Part shown: in pieces, positions 33,715 to 44,625 of the stretch
Position numbering within the stretch: the stretch's first letter is position 1
Layout: each line of letters starts with the position of its first letter
The notes under the pieces: generated by a model
Database searches by the model: none
The model's input: the letters and a program-made list of their open reading frames with translations, nothing else
What the model was told of the DNA's origin: nothing
Position numbers and translations under genes: made by a program
DNA from: Irpex lacteus
Lineage: Eukaryota > Basidiomycota > Agaricomycetes > Polyporales > Irpicaceae
Assembly: GCA_001986395.2 (NCBI GenBank)
Contig: MQVO02000017.1
Coordinates: 1 to 64,000 of the forward strand
DNA: 64,000 nucleotides
Direction of reading: 5' to 3'

Positions 33715-35546
33715 ATGATGCAGGATTCATCGCAGACAGACGAATTGCCCTCGTCTGCGAGATCAGACTTGGTAGAAGTCGTATGCGAACCGACGGATAA
33801 CGAGGTTAGTGCTCGCACAAGCAGTGTTCGTCAACTTTGCTGCTGATCTAGGTTTATTGCTGGTCTAATTAGGTCGAGAGTTCAACAACTCAAGATCAGT
33901 CGTTAGCGCATGCATGGCTCCGGGCATGGTACGCGAATCGGCACATGAAAAAGGTTGCCCCTGTGCCAGTGGTGACGGAAAGCGAGGCGAGCACCCAAGG
34001 GACTAGGATATGTTGTCCTTACTAACAGGATCTATTGCTGGAACATGTAGGCGGGGAGATTGCTCGCTGCTCGCATACCCCCCGAGCTGTTCGATAACAT
34101 CCTATTCTACGTTGACGTCAATCGTGCTTCGCAGCGTGAGTATATATGGGGCGAGCCCCCCAGGCGGAATCGAGGACACTCGGAAATAAGCTCGAACGAT
34201 GTATTGACGGATCTCAAACAGTGCTCACTCGTCTGTCTCTTCTGGGCCAACAGGTGTCGGGAGCATATGTTCTCGGATAGAACTCTACTCATCAAGTCTT
34301 ACGAGGATGCGGCAATATTCAGACAATATGTCGTTCAAGGGTGTCCTCGGCTTACACCGGTGCATAGGCTCATTAGAGACACATATGCCATTCAAGACTA
34401 CAGCAGAGTATGGGCACCGCGAGGCTCAGAGAGACAATTGCAATCATCTTTTGTTCATCTCCTCTACATTCCCGCCATCCAAGACAAGCTTGTATACGTC
34501 TCGATCCACGGCCCCGTCCCGGACGGCTTCAACCCTGCGAAGCTCGACACACCCCACTGGGGTATACCGCCATGTATTGTCGTACCGAGCTCATTCCTGC
34601 AAAAACGAATTACAATCAAAAATGTCCATCTTCCTTCATTCTATCATGTTGCTAGATACATCAGACACTTTCCTTGCACCACCGATGTTTCGTTCGAGAG
34701 GATAACATGGGATGGGCAGACTCCTACTTACTTATTGCCACAAGCCTCCAATGAAATTACCTGTCAACGCAGACCACGCTCTCCGGAGATTGGGGCCAAA
34801 TACTGCACCGACTCTGTTCACCTCGCTTCAACGGCTCTGATGATGAATCCGAATTGTCCGTTGCACCGACTCAGCGGCGAGGAACGTGCGTGGATGATCA
34901 AGTTCATGACGCTGCTGTGGGGCGACAAGAAAGCTCCCTACGTGTACATCGGTGAGCATCGCAATCAGTGACGCTATTCGCTTCCCATCGAGCGTACTGA
35001 CGTCGAGCGCTCTTGCAGGATTCAACGTCTCGGAGCAAGCAACAACCATGCGCGCGAGCGTGTTTCATTTTGTATTCGAAGAAGCACCAGCCACGGACCG
35101 GCCGGACTCCGTTCTGAGCGTGATGGGCATCCACGCATACATCTCTAGCCTTCCTTTCAACTTCGATACTCTGGTCAACCACACCAGAACCCAACCCACC
35201 ATCCGCGCCCTTGTCTTGCTGTTTGACTCCCTCGACTCTCTGCAAGAGTCCCTGAAACCTTTCCTTGAAGTGCTTACCCTTGCAAGCGAAACTATCGAGA
35301 TTGTGCTCGCGTACGAGAAGGAGGAGCGCAGAGCAGTCGGCGTAGATCCGGCCACACTGGAGCCTGACGGTGCGTCGCCTGTTGCATTGATGCTACGCTT
35401 GCAGTACTGATTTCAGTTTGTCAGGTCGCATCTGGACAGACCTACCGGCGTCGACTCTGGATCTGTATGACGACAACGGCTACTTGAATAGCTTGCACAT
35501 ACTTCAATGCCAGCTCGAGAAGAAACCTCGAGGGAGGTTACACTGA
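33715..35546 (+). CDS. F-box-like protein, paralog of the gene at 27.7 kb
   Basis: Proposed exons are 33715-33804, one starting at 33873 that ends near 33980, about 34051-34951, 35019-35369 and 35425-35546. The junctions 34951/35019 and 35369/35425 are both phase 1, as in the minus-strand paralog. The joint before 34051 is uncertain. The N-terminal exons are Ser/Asp/Glu-rich. The main exon opens with LLAARIPPELFDNILF and CSLVCLFWANRCREHMFSDRTL, an F-box-like pattern. The downstream region (residues about 150-400) matches the paralog but has no repeat such as LRR or WD40 that I can see. The final exon encodes GRIWTDLPASTLDLYDD and ends in a basic tail. A role as a substrate receptor is inferred from the F-box pattern only. 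Confidence 0.7.
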
Positions 35547-37852
35547 CACCCTGTATGTGCATCTCATTTTTGTCCCTTGCAACAGTTATGTCGCTAACAC
35601 GCAGCATATCGGCAATAGACATGGCCTAGCACTATTATCTAGCCTCTGTACGCGTGTCCTTTCACACTTTTGCGCTGCGTTCTCGAGGTCGCCGTCATCG
35701 TTACCATCACCGAATGAAGCAAGCAATGTGGCCGCCAATGCCATCATATCTTGTGCTTTCTAATATGTATTGCACCCTTCAGCATCCCACAAGATATCGG
35801 CAATCATCGCATAGCTAACTAAATAAGATATACCATGTACTCGCGATTATAAAACTACACTTATCTTCAATTGTATGCGCACTTGATTCTTTACTTTAAC
35901 CTCTGCCATTGACACGTGATGCATTCGAACGTCTACAGACTTGAATTCTGTCTCCACACTCAAGTGAGCTTCGAATGACTAGTATGTTCTACACATTGCA
36001 ATCGTGGACTGAGGCTGAAACGTGACAATGTTAGCCTGAAGTCTCGAGCACCACCAACAAATACCGCACGAGCCTCTGCTGCATGCATTCGATGTGCTGA
36101 TGGTTAGAAAAGGCTGCATGCTCATATGAAGCGAGTCTCACGCACCGTTAATATGAGCTACTCCACTGTTCCCTGCAGCTGAGCGCTTGATCGCTGACCA
36201 TTGCGAGGTTGGCGAGTGGAGGTCAAGTACTATAATTGTCTGCACTGCCAGTGTCTCGGTCAGCATGGATGTTCAAGGGATTATCAGTGGACGCGCCTCA
36301 CAGCGGTCCCAGCCATGCGACCAGTATACAGTCGCCTAGAGTAGGCTGTGTGAACGTGATATATTGGAGAAAATGTCCAGTGTTGCTATACGTGAGGCGC
36401 GATACACGAGCAAAGCGACGTAGAGCTTTCCGATGCTTGGAGAGGGATGGGGGTGCATGGGTGCGCATGTGGCGCGATCGAGGGGTGATCGGTGAGCGAT
36501 CGCAGTGACAGATCTTGAAGCGAAGAGAGTCAATAGAAGTTGGATGGGGAACCGAGAGACCGGCATCTTGACGATCGATTGCCATGGATGAGAACATCGA
36601 CGTCGTAAACCTTTTGAAGGTGAGAGGGATGTTGATGACGCTGAGAATCGATGAGCTGGGACAAATGATATGGGTGAAAGAGGGGATTGGAAAGCAAGGA
36701 TGAAGGGAAAGAGGGGAGGTATGATGGGGAGAGAATATCTTGTGAGGAACACGAGAGGTCCAAGGCGACATGTCGGCGGGAGCGTAGCCAGAGCAGAGAG
36801 CGCAAAAGGATGCCACCTAAGTAGGTCGATGATAGGGTCGAGGTGGCCCACCGTCGCTACATAACCCACCAAGTGCGAGTACAACCTGTCTTGAATAAGA
36901 TCAAACGCACTTCCTACATGGTCTTCGTACTCAGCTGCTTATACCACCCTCATAGCCTCTCCTCTCCCGAACCGATCCATTCCCAATCCTAGGATCATCA
37001 ATAACCATCTCTATCAGCCTCGTACTCTCGCTCAGCGACAGCTCCACAAGAGGCCTTGAACCGATAAGACACCAAAAGATGAAAGTTGACTCCGACGTTG
37101 AGGCAAGGGAAGGTGCGCCTCGATCTCCCTAAGATGATGCTTGAGGGATAAAAAGACTATCCAAGTAGCAAGCCGACCAAGGTTGCAGAGCGATGTTGTT
37201 GATCCCAAAAGAAAATGTATCCCATGCTTGCAGACTACGGGGACCACGGTGAATCATTAGTACGCAGGCAGAGAAAACGCGACCAACGCAACCTCCGCAA
37301 CTTCCCAACCATCAGCTCACACAATGCCTTATCATCCAGGACTATCCGGCCCCTTCGCATCTAGCCGTAAGTCCGCTTCATTCCGTTTATCGTGGCGTCT
37401 CAGTCGAACCTCTATTTAATCCCTCCTCATCGTCCACGTTGACGATTGTCAACGAGAACGATCAGGGCGGACAGAAAGAAATCTGCGAGGGTATCTTGTT
37501 CCCTCTGTTAAAGCGTGTGTGGCCAAGTTATAGAAGTAGAGATAGATTGTCGTATGCAGACAGTGAATCTAGCTGCACAAGATATGAGAATGGTGGTGGT
37601 CGTTGAGAGCGAAGCGTTACTGTACATAAGTAAGAGACATCCAATCGAGTAAGCAATTAACTGGCGCTTGTATTGCGGAGTTTAAACCTACGTAACGATC
37701 CGGTGTTACGGCGGTAAGCCAGAGTCTTACCGCTCTTACTGAAGAGGCGCTTACTTCTCCATCAAGTCTTTCCACTCACCTCGATCTGTCGCTCTGGTCG
37801 ATAGTCCACTCTCCGCATTCATATTCTGGGAGAAAAAAATGCTCACTAATGC
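35547..37852. other. Gene-poor stretch left of the CACTA element
   Basis: No gene recognised in 2.3 kb. Long frames around 36300-36880 on the minus strand are compositionally odd (Pro/Ser/His/Arg) and overlap each other in different frames, so they look spurious. A short ATG exon with a GTAAGT donor (37324-37367, MPYHPGLSGPFAS) could begin a gene later interrupted by the transposon at 37856, but I could not extend it. Confidence 0.35.
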
Positions 37853-37855
37853 TTA

Positions 37856-39169
37856 CACTACATCTAATCTACTATTTTTCATATCCAAAAAGGGTTAGAT
37901 AAAGAGTAAACAAACTTTAAGTTCCTAACTTATTTTGTCATGACGAAAATTATGAAAAAATTGAAACGGCAGATGTCAAATTTTTGTAGACCAAAAAGAT
38001 TGACCCGTCATTGTATTTTGTACTCTTTAGAATGTGAGCAGCTGTGTCACATTTTTATACACTCAAAATATAGAGCAAAATATAGAGAACTCAAGATTTC
38101 ATTTTCATTTGACGATATACAAAATGATATTGCAGCTCTCGCTTTTGTTATCATTTCCGCTATTGTAAAAGTGTATACAAGAAATTACATTTTTCATATC
38201 ATTTAATCAACTATTGTTCTTTACTTTTAATAAACTTTTAGAAGCAGTAAAATTGAACCCTGCAGCACTGGTAAAATAAAAAGGGCTGAATTATATTTTA
38301 CAGCATAAAAATTTGAAAACAAATCGAAGGAAGCCGGAATAAGATTTTATCAATGATTTTGTCAGCTTAAAAATCAATTCATGATTGATTACATTTTTGT
38401 CTTCGTAAAAGTAAAGATACAATTTAAACTTTTTCATGTTGTAAAAATATGCAACAAATCATAAATGGACTTATTGTAACTCACTAATGACTAATGACTA
38501 ATGACTAATGACTAATGACCAATGACTAAAGGCTAAATTAGACTATTCATGATTTTTTGCATATTTTTACAACATGAAAAAGTTTAAATGTATTGGGCAA
38601 CATTGTATCTTTACTTTTACGAAGACAAAAATGTAATCAATCATGAATTGATTTTTAAGCTGACAAAATCATTGATAAAATCTTATTCCGGCTTCCTTCG
38701 ATTTGTTTTCAAATTTTTATGCTGTAAAATATAATTCAGCCCTTTTTATTTTACCAGTGCTGCAGGGTTCAATTTTACTGCTTCTAAAAGTTTATTAAAA
38801 GTAAAGAACAATAGTTGATTAAATGATATGAAAAATGTAATTTCTTGTATACACTTTTACAATAGCGGAAATGATAACAAAAGCGAGAGCTGCAATATCA
38901 TTTTGTATATCGTCAAATGAAAATGAAATCTTGAGTTCTCTATATTTTGCTCTATATTTTGAGTGTATAAAAATGTGACACAGCTGCTCACATTCTAAAG
39001 AGTACAAAATACAATGACGGGTCAATCTTTTTGGTCTACAAAAATTTGACATCTGCCGTTTCAATTTTTTCATAATTTTCGTCATGACAAAATAAGTTAG
39101 GAACTTAAAGTTTGTTTACTCTTTATCTAACCCTTTTTGGATATGAAAAATAGTAGATTAGACGTAGTG
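37856..39169. mobile_element. CACTA-type foldback element, non-autonomous
   Basis: The element is 1,314 bp and almost wholly palindromic. Its left arm (37856 to about 38464) and right arm (about 38549 to 39169) are near-identical inverted copies of some 610-620 bp. The ends read CACTAC...GTAGTG and are flanked on both sides by TTA (37853-37855 and 39170-39172). CACTA ends with a 3-bp duplication are the hallmark of the CACTA (En/Spm, CMC) superfamily. The arms differ at position 7 and by a 14-bp insertion (GTTGCCCAATACAT) in one arm. It is far more AT-rich than its surroundings. No transposase is encoded. Each arm contains the same 88-codon frame (37940-38206 plus, 38819-39085 minus), with no recognisable domain. 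Confidence 0.85.
38482..38530. repeat. 7-bp tandem repeat at the centre of the foldback element
   Basis: About six copies of ACTAATG, the last with a T-to-C change (ACCAATG), lie in the loop between the two arms. A related CACTAATG also occurs just outside the left end, 8 bp before the TTA duplication. Confidence 0.8.
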
Positions 39170-39172
39170 TTA

Positions 39173-39660
39173 GATACACATACTTCCGCAAAAACGATCA
39201 CTGAAGAAGCAGCCGGCAGAACGGACCGATTTACTGGAAAAGTGCACATCGAGGGCAAGCTCCTGCTGGACGAGGGACGAGGATTTAAGCCGTCGGCTGT
39301 GATGGCATACATACTATGTGCTCCAGGAGATGGCATTCTTAGGTGCACCGCGGTACGTCATCTCCATTCAGTCGCTCACTCCTCCACAACACCATGTACG
39401 CAGTTACTCTGACAACAGAAACCGACCTCGTTGCACCGATCCACCCTCGAAACGTCTCTCCGTGTCACGTCTTCCCGCACTTCCCGAACATTCATGCCAA
39501 CCGTTGGTTGGTGTAAGTGCTCGGAAAGGACGTTCATAGAGCTAGACCGCCTTTATCATGCCTCTGAACGACTGATACGCTTCTTGAAAGCCGTTGGCAG
39601 GAGTTTGTCGTGCTTATGGCCGCCAAATCAGGCTCGAGATGCTATCTAGGAGGAAAGGTA
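39173..39660 (+). pseudogene. Unrecognised coding-like fragment right of the foldback element
   Basis: The frame from 39173 encodes DTHTSAKTITEEAAGRTDRF, then GKVHIEGKLLLDEGRGFKPS and AVMAYI, which looks like real protein sequence, before a GTACGTC donor-like site at 39353. On the left the frame is cut by the foldback element. Removing the element does not restore an open frame with the sequence on its other side. I do not know the family. It may be an exon of a gene disrupted by the insertion. Confidence 0.3.
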
Positions 39661-40147
39661 TGTTGTCAGTGTCCGTCCCTTTATTCTAAACTATCTTCTC
39701 CTGTTTGGTAGCGAATACAAATTACGATTCCTGAGTGCAACGAAGAAAGAATCGTTCCAATCCAATCCTGTCCATTTATGGCGCTTGTCCGTCACACGTT
39801 TCGTTGCCAAACCGTGGGAATTAGTCTTTTGTTATGTTTTTTGTTACTTTCTTGTCTTTCTTTATTGCTTTCTTATTCTTATCTTATATATATCTTATTA
39901 CGACTGCCATTGTTTTACCTTATGTTATTGTTTTCGCTGTAGTCACTGTAGTAGGACTGGTTTTATAATATAACAGAATACCCAATCTTTTCATTTGCCG
40001 TGTTCCAATTACATCAAGATCAAGAAGCTTATGTGACGTACAGATCATCAAGGACCATTGCGTGGAAGTGTAGGGGGACGGCCCGCATGTCTTACAAAGG
40101 TAAGTATATAAAATCCACCGATCGCGCGTTCAACGTTCTCAAACCGG
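39661..40147. other. T-rich intergenic stretch
   Basis: Contains a T-rich segment at 39825-39960 with TTTCTT/TTATTA words and no gene. A duplicated 58-bp segment begins at its right edge. Confidence 0.4.
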
Positions 40148-40263
40148 TCTACCTCTGTAACGGGCGGCACTGGGTCCGACAACTCTAGTGGTTTGTTAGG
40201 CCACGTCTACCTCTGTAACGGGCGGCACTGGGTCCGACAACTCTAGTGGTTTGTTAGGCCACG
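40148..40263. repeat. 58-bp direct tandem duplication
   Basis: A 58-bp unit starting TCTACCTCTGTAACGGGC occurs at 40148 and again at 40206, the two copies being identical as far as I can compare. The second copy overlaps the last codons and stop of the minus-strand 588-aa gene, so its 3' end has been duplicated. Confidence 0.85.
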
Positions 40264-42108
40264 TAACGGTCTTGACCGTTCCGCAGCTGTGGAGGATGCC
40301 AGGTCCGTTGTCCGTGGGCCAGAACGAGTCAACCAGTCGTCACCGCACACCTCGTTTATCCATTCAATTCGCTCTGCCCATATATCGAGTGCTTTCGGCC
40401 CTTCCCTCCTGACAATGATGCTGTCAAGTGTCAGCAGCTCGTAACGAAACCCAATCTGACAAAGTTCCCATGTGATCTCTCTGCAGGTACGCAGACCGAC
40501 TACCTCTCCTGCGAGTTCCTCGCCACTCCATGTACTCGCTTGCCGTGCAACGTCCTTCCGCCCCATACCCCAGACTTCTTTCAGCGCTTTCAGTACGTCC
40601 ATGTGGTTTTCCTTCCGTGGATTCGCACCAAATGCCAGGTACTCGCGCCAACTGGTTGAAGTTATCATTCGTCGCCGTTTGTCGTCGATGACGAGTAGAA
40701 GCCAGTCAATTCGGATACGTGTCCAATTCTTGACGTAGGTGCTTCGAGTCTCCGCCTTTGCAGGTGCCATCAGCATGTTTGCATCGGGAACGAAGTATCC
40801 CCAGGGTTTCTTCGACGTGTTGTTCGGGCCAGTTGTGTTTTGCCACACGGTTTTCCATGACAGCACCATCTCCGGAATACCGTCTGCGCCTTCATGATCC
40901 AACTCGGTAAATTTCGATCGGCCGCTGCGCCCTGGCTTGGTCGTGGGGTCTGTCACATTTGTTAGTATCGGATATCTTTTTTTTCCTTGTCTACTTACAT
41001 GGTTTCGTTCGCGCGGTGTGCGATTTCTCGTGTCGCGACGCACTCCCCCCTTCTACAGCTTGGTTCCGCTGGCTGTTTTCCTGCGTCTGGGACCCGGGCA
41101 GGGCTGTGTTGTCGCTCACCGCGATGCCGTAATCTTGAGGTAGTGGTACTGCTTCCACGTCAGCGCACACGTGCCCTTGGCGGTAAATGGTGAGAAGCTG
41201 TTTCACGCCAGGAATGCCTGTGTATAGTTCAGCACTGGCCGGTCGGTTTTCCATAGAAAATCCCGTGGGCGGAGATATGTTGACAATGTCGACGACGAGA
41301 CTGCAAGAGCCCACAAGCTCGTAACTCTGTCGCATATACCATACAGGGATTCCGGCTTGCGCGAGCTTCCCTGTCGTATCCCCGCTTGTTGTAAAGCATC
41401 CCATCAAATTCGCGTCCACCGGTGCGACACCGGGGGCCATTGAGAGGTTCTCCAGACGTGTATGCCACGTGATCCAAGCTAAGACCATGCAGTAGTGGCG
41501 CTCCACGCAGGTCAGCTGCTGGAGTAGATCACGTTTTGTACCTGGATGAGAAAGGCGATCGCGAGCTAGTTGGGCACTAACAATGAGTCGACGGAGTTCT
41601 GGGGTGTTGTCGTGATCGCCTTCGTATTCAACCAGTTCTGCTTTTAACCACTCGATAGCGTTGTCGACGGGTTCCAGACGTTCAGGTCTAAGCGTGAACA
41701 TTTGTAAGCTGTTGCCGGTTCTGTAGTCCACGTAGTCGTCGTCGTTCGGGGGAGCCCATGTTTGCGTCTGGCGAGTCGGACAGGATTGACGAGGAATGCA
41801 TGATAAGTATTCTGTGCGTACGTCGTCAGAGAACAGCTGCGGCCAGTTCAAGGGGTCTTCTTTTCCAAACTTTCCGTCCGTCTTCACTCGAACGACTACG
41901 CGTCCTATCGGTGGCTCGGGGACAAAGGTCGTGTTTGGAGACGTGATGACATATTTATCGTCTAATGCCGTTGCTGCGGTTAAAGCGTCGTTCCATTTAA
42001 CGACCACTGTGACCGCAGTAAGTATTTTATTAACTATTAACGTTAGTTCTGCTTACGCGGTGTGCTGTTCTCTTGTGCAACCCCGGGAATCTGTTGGATG
42101 AATTCCAT
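40243..42108 (-). CDS. 588-aa protein of unknown function
   Basis: Three exons fit exactly: 42108-42057, 42006-40999 and 40949-40243. Introns have GTAAGC...CAG (50 bp) and GTAAGT...CAG (49 bp) borders, both phase 1. The start MEFIQQIPGVAQ is the first ATG. The middle has aromatic- and Cys-containing segments (LTCVERHYCMVLAWITWHTR, NLMGCFT, VWYMRQSYELVGSCSLVVDI), then a disordered Ser/Gln-rich linker. The C-terminal part is basic with many tryptophans (SWKTVWQ, KNWTRIRIDWLLLVIDDKRRR, WSGEELAGEVVG, ERIEWINEVCGDDW). I see no nuclease, polymerase or transposase motif. The sequence looks like a lineage-restricted basidiomycete family, but I cannot name it. It heads away from the other unknown genes of the 40-57 kb block. 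Confidence 0.75.
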
Positions 42109-44040
42109 GATCTAGCTCGTGTCATTCAGTACGTTCACACTCTTCGTTATGCGGTGGGCTCTTTCGCACCTTGAGACGGTGACCGGTTGCAGTTGTTTGT
42201 CGATTCCCTGGTTGACCATCTGGTATTTAGCACCCGTTTATAAATCTACATGACATATGGTGGCCTACTTTTCAGAACGCACTGCGCTTCACCGCGCGTG
42301 TACGGTATAGTGTCGCGAAAGCTGATAGTTCTGCTGCACCTTAATCGGTAGTCAGGTTGTTATTAATTTATATAGTAGACGTTATCTCGCTCACCGATAC
42401 TATGAGAACTGAGCTCTTAGCAGTGATTGAGTCAGTGAATAGCTTTGGCACTGTTCTAACGTATTGTCTGTATGTTTCCCTCAGCATGAATGATTCAGTA
42501 GCACTTACCTTCTATCCCACGTGTATCACAGACCCGACCGTCGGTCGTTCACCCGTGAGCAATACTCGGGTGTACAGTTCGTTGGATGTTTGCTCACCTT
42601 CGTGATCGACGGGGATGTCACCCGCGTCGATTGATCTATCGTATGCAACACGCTTCTCAGCCCTCCTCTTTGCTATTCAGCTTCACCTGCGATGGGGTTC
42701 GGCGTGCAAAACGGTCAAGAGAGACGGTTTTGACGGTTTGAGTCTTGTGAGTGCAGGCCAAGAGAGGCGTGCAGCGTCGACTTCAAGATAACAAGTTAAG
42801 AGCGTCGCAAGCTGTGTTAACTCTTGTGAGTACGTGGTTATACAATACTTGATGCGTACTTACAGAGTACAGAGTGTAGATCCAGTACGAATAACGCGAA
42901 GTGAGATTGAGGACAACTGAATGCAGGTAAGCAGACGATTGAAGTCAGCTATGGTTTGACGCTCACGAGCTAAAACATTCGGTGATGCAAGCGCTTCGTA
43001 CTTAGACATTCGCGCAGCTCTCCGTGCTACGTCTTGTCGGCATCCGGTAAGCCCCCTGTTTTCCTCAGTCGTTCTATGTGATACTTCAGCGAGTCTTTGT
43101 TTCGTTAGATGCCATTTGGTCGCTCGCACGCCTCTCTTGGCCTGCTCTCTCAAGTCGCACACCGATGTCTCTCTTGACCTCTGGTGTTGCTGGTCGTGCC
43201 TTCCACTCGCCCGCACGCCTCTCTTGGCCTGCTCTCTCAAGTCGCACACCGACGTCTCTCTTGACCTCTGGTGTTGCTGGTCGTGGCTTTCACTCGCTCG
43301 CATGCCTCTCTTGGCCTGCTCTAAATTCGCATATCTGGACCCTATATCTAACTACGACGATACTGATCGAACATTAAACGGCGTCGAATGTGGCGGTCTG
43401 TGGGAGGGGGGTGTTAGCGGTTGAATTGAAGAGGACTGGGAGTATACGCAACTGTGAGTATTGCTTTTTGTGTGTCAGCCGTAGTAGCACCTCACGATCT
43501 TACGGTGCATTTTGCAACTGTTGTGCTCGAAGGCTTCCCAGTCAAAGTCGATCAACGCTCAATGCGGACTGGGATCGGGTGAGTTGCGTTAATGTCGGTT
43601 TTGTCTGTATAGCTAGGAATTTGCTCACCTGCCATCCCCGACTTTAGTCGCTTAACGCTGTCCAATGCATACCTCGATCCCGGTCTCTGTACATGGTGGC
43701 CGTCACTCCTCACGTTACTCGGGATCCTCCAATCTCCCTCTTCCCGGTTCGATCGATCTGCGTGCGCTGTCGACAACGTGGGTCCCGGCCTCGATAGGCT
43801 GATGTGCTTGGATGGCTCTTCTCAGTGCGCCTTTGTACGATATGATCCCATGGGTCCCAACTTCTGGGTCGATGCAATGCTTCCTTTGATGGCATGGTCA
43901 GTCACCTTGTCTTCCGTTTCAGGTGGGCTTTCGATATCCTTCACTTGTCGACCATTGGGAGTTGTTTTCGTTTTGAAACGACGGTAAGTGTGTCGGATTA
44001 TTAGGTCACTGGTAACATTGGCGTGCTAATTTAATCGTAG
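42109..44040. other. Intergenic region with tandem repeat
   Basis: No gene recognised with confidence. It contains the 87-bp tandem repeat listed separately. Earlier, near 42748-42770, AGGCCAAGAGAGGCGTGCAG is an inverted partial copy of the start of that repeat. Frames around 43780-43985 look weakly coding (VRYDPMGPNFWVDAMLP) but could not be joined in phase to the gene at 44043. Confidence 0.4.
43121..43322. repeat. 87-bp tandem repeat, about 2.3 copies
   Basis: Copies start at 43121, 43208 and 43295, the third running only about 28 bp. The unit begins CGCTCGCACGCCTCTCTTGG. Copies 1 and 2 differ at a few positions. Because 87 is divisible by 3, frames on both strands remain open through it and show a repeated peptide. 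Confidence 0.9.
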
Positions 44041-44042
44041 AG

Positions 44043-44625
44043 ATGTTCGGACCCGTCTCTCCTGTGTATGTTCCGGAAAGCTCGCCTGTACTCTCCGGTC
44101 TTCGTCTTCTGCCCTCTGACGGCAGACACAGTCACCACCCCCACCTTTATTCGTATGATCGACCTCATCCTCGTCATGAGTTCCGACTTCCCGGATGTAC
44201 CACTTATGTTTTTTTGCACGATCCTTACTTCGTTCGAGAGTCCCCTGCCACTGTCTTCGACCGTCGTTTGGATTGCGAGGATAGTTCCGCGCAAGGTATG
44301 TGTTTGCGGTTATATTTGGTTTGTTGTCTAATGACGTTAATCCCACATAGAGGTTCGAGGTCTAACCCTTCTTCGTCCTGGTGATGCTGTATTGTGTCGT
44401 AGCATCCTCGGTAACGGCAACCCAGAAGAGGATGTGCTTTATGCCTTTAACGGCATGTTGTGAGTGTGACCGTTACTATAAATCATTAGTAATTCTAACC
44501 ATTGTTTTATTAGCATAACGCACGAAGCTGTACTTTACATGCGTGCTTTCACGAAGGCGGGCTACACTGCTACCGAGGTTTACGACCTGGTCACTGAAGC
44601 GTTGCATCGTAAACAATTGTCCTGA
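44043..44625 (+). CDS. 157-aa protein matching the N-terminal part of the giant gene at 46 kb
   Basis: Three exons, 44043-44295, 44351-44459 and 44514-44625, with phases 1 and 2, give 157 aa. Residues 8-85 align by eye with the first exon of the gene at 46112: both have SPVL(S/A)GL, then HLYSYDRPHPRHEFRLP against PLYAYNGDHPHHRLRPP, then TTYVFLHD against RTYVYLVD. The next block aligns LRPGDAVLCRSILGNGNPEED with IRPGDALLGRSILAQGDPNED. The last exon (MRAFTKAGYTATEVYDLV) matches LNALAAAGHTLDDVKQLV. The first intron has the same position and phase in both genes. The short gene ends cleanly where the long one continues. It may be a partial duplicate or a separately maintained module. The function is unknown. 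Confidence 0.65.

Noticed and set aside
36298..36884. Overlapping minus-strand frames of 172 and 182 codons
   Set aside because: Two different frames are equally open and both look non-protein-like.
43116..43424. 102-codon frame over the 87-bp repeat
   Set aside because: The repeat unit is divisible by 3, so openness is expected without coding function.
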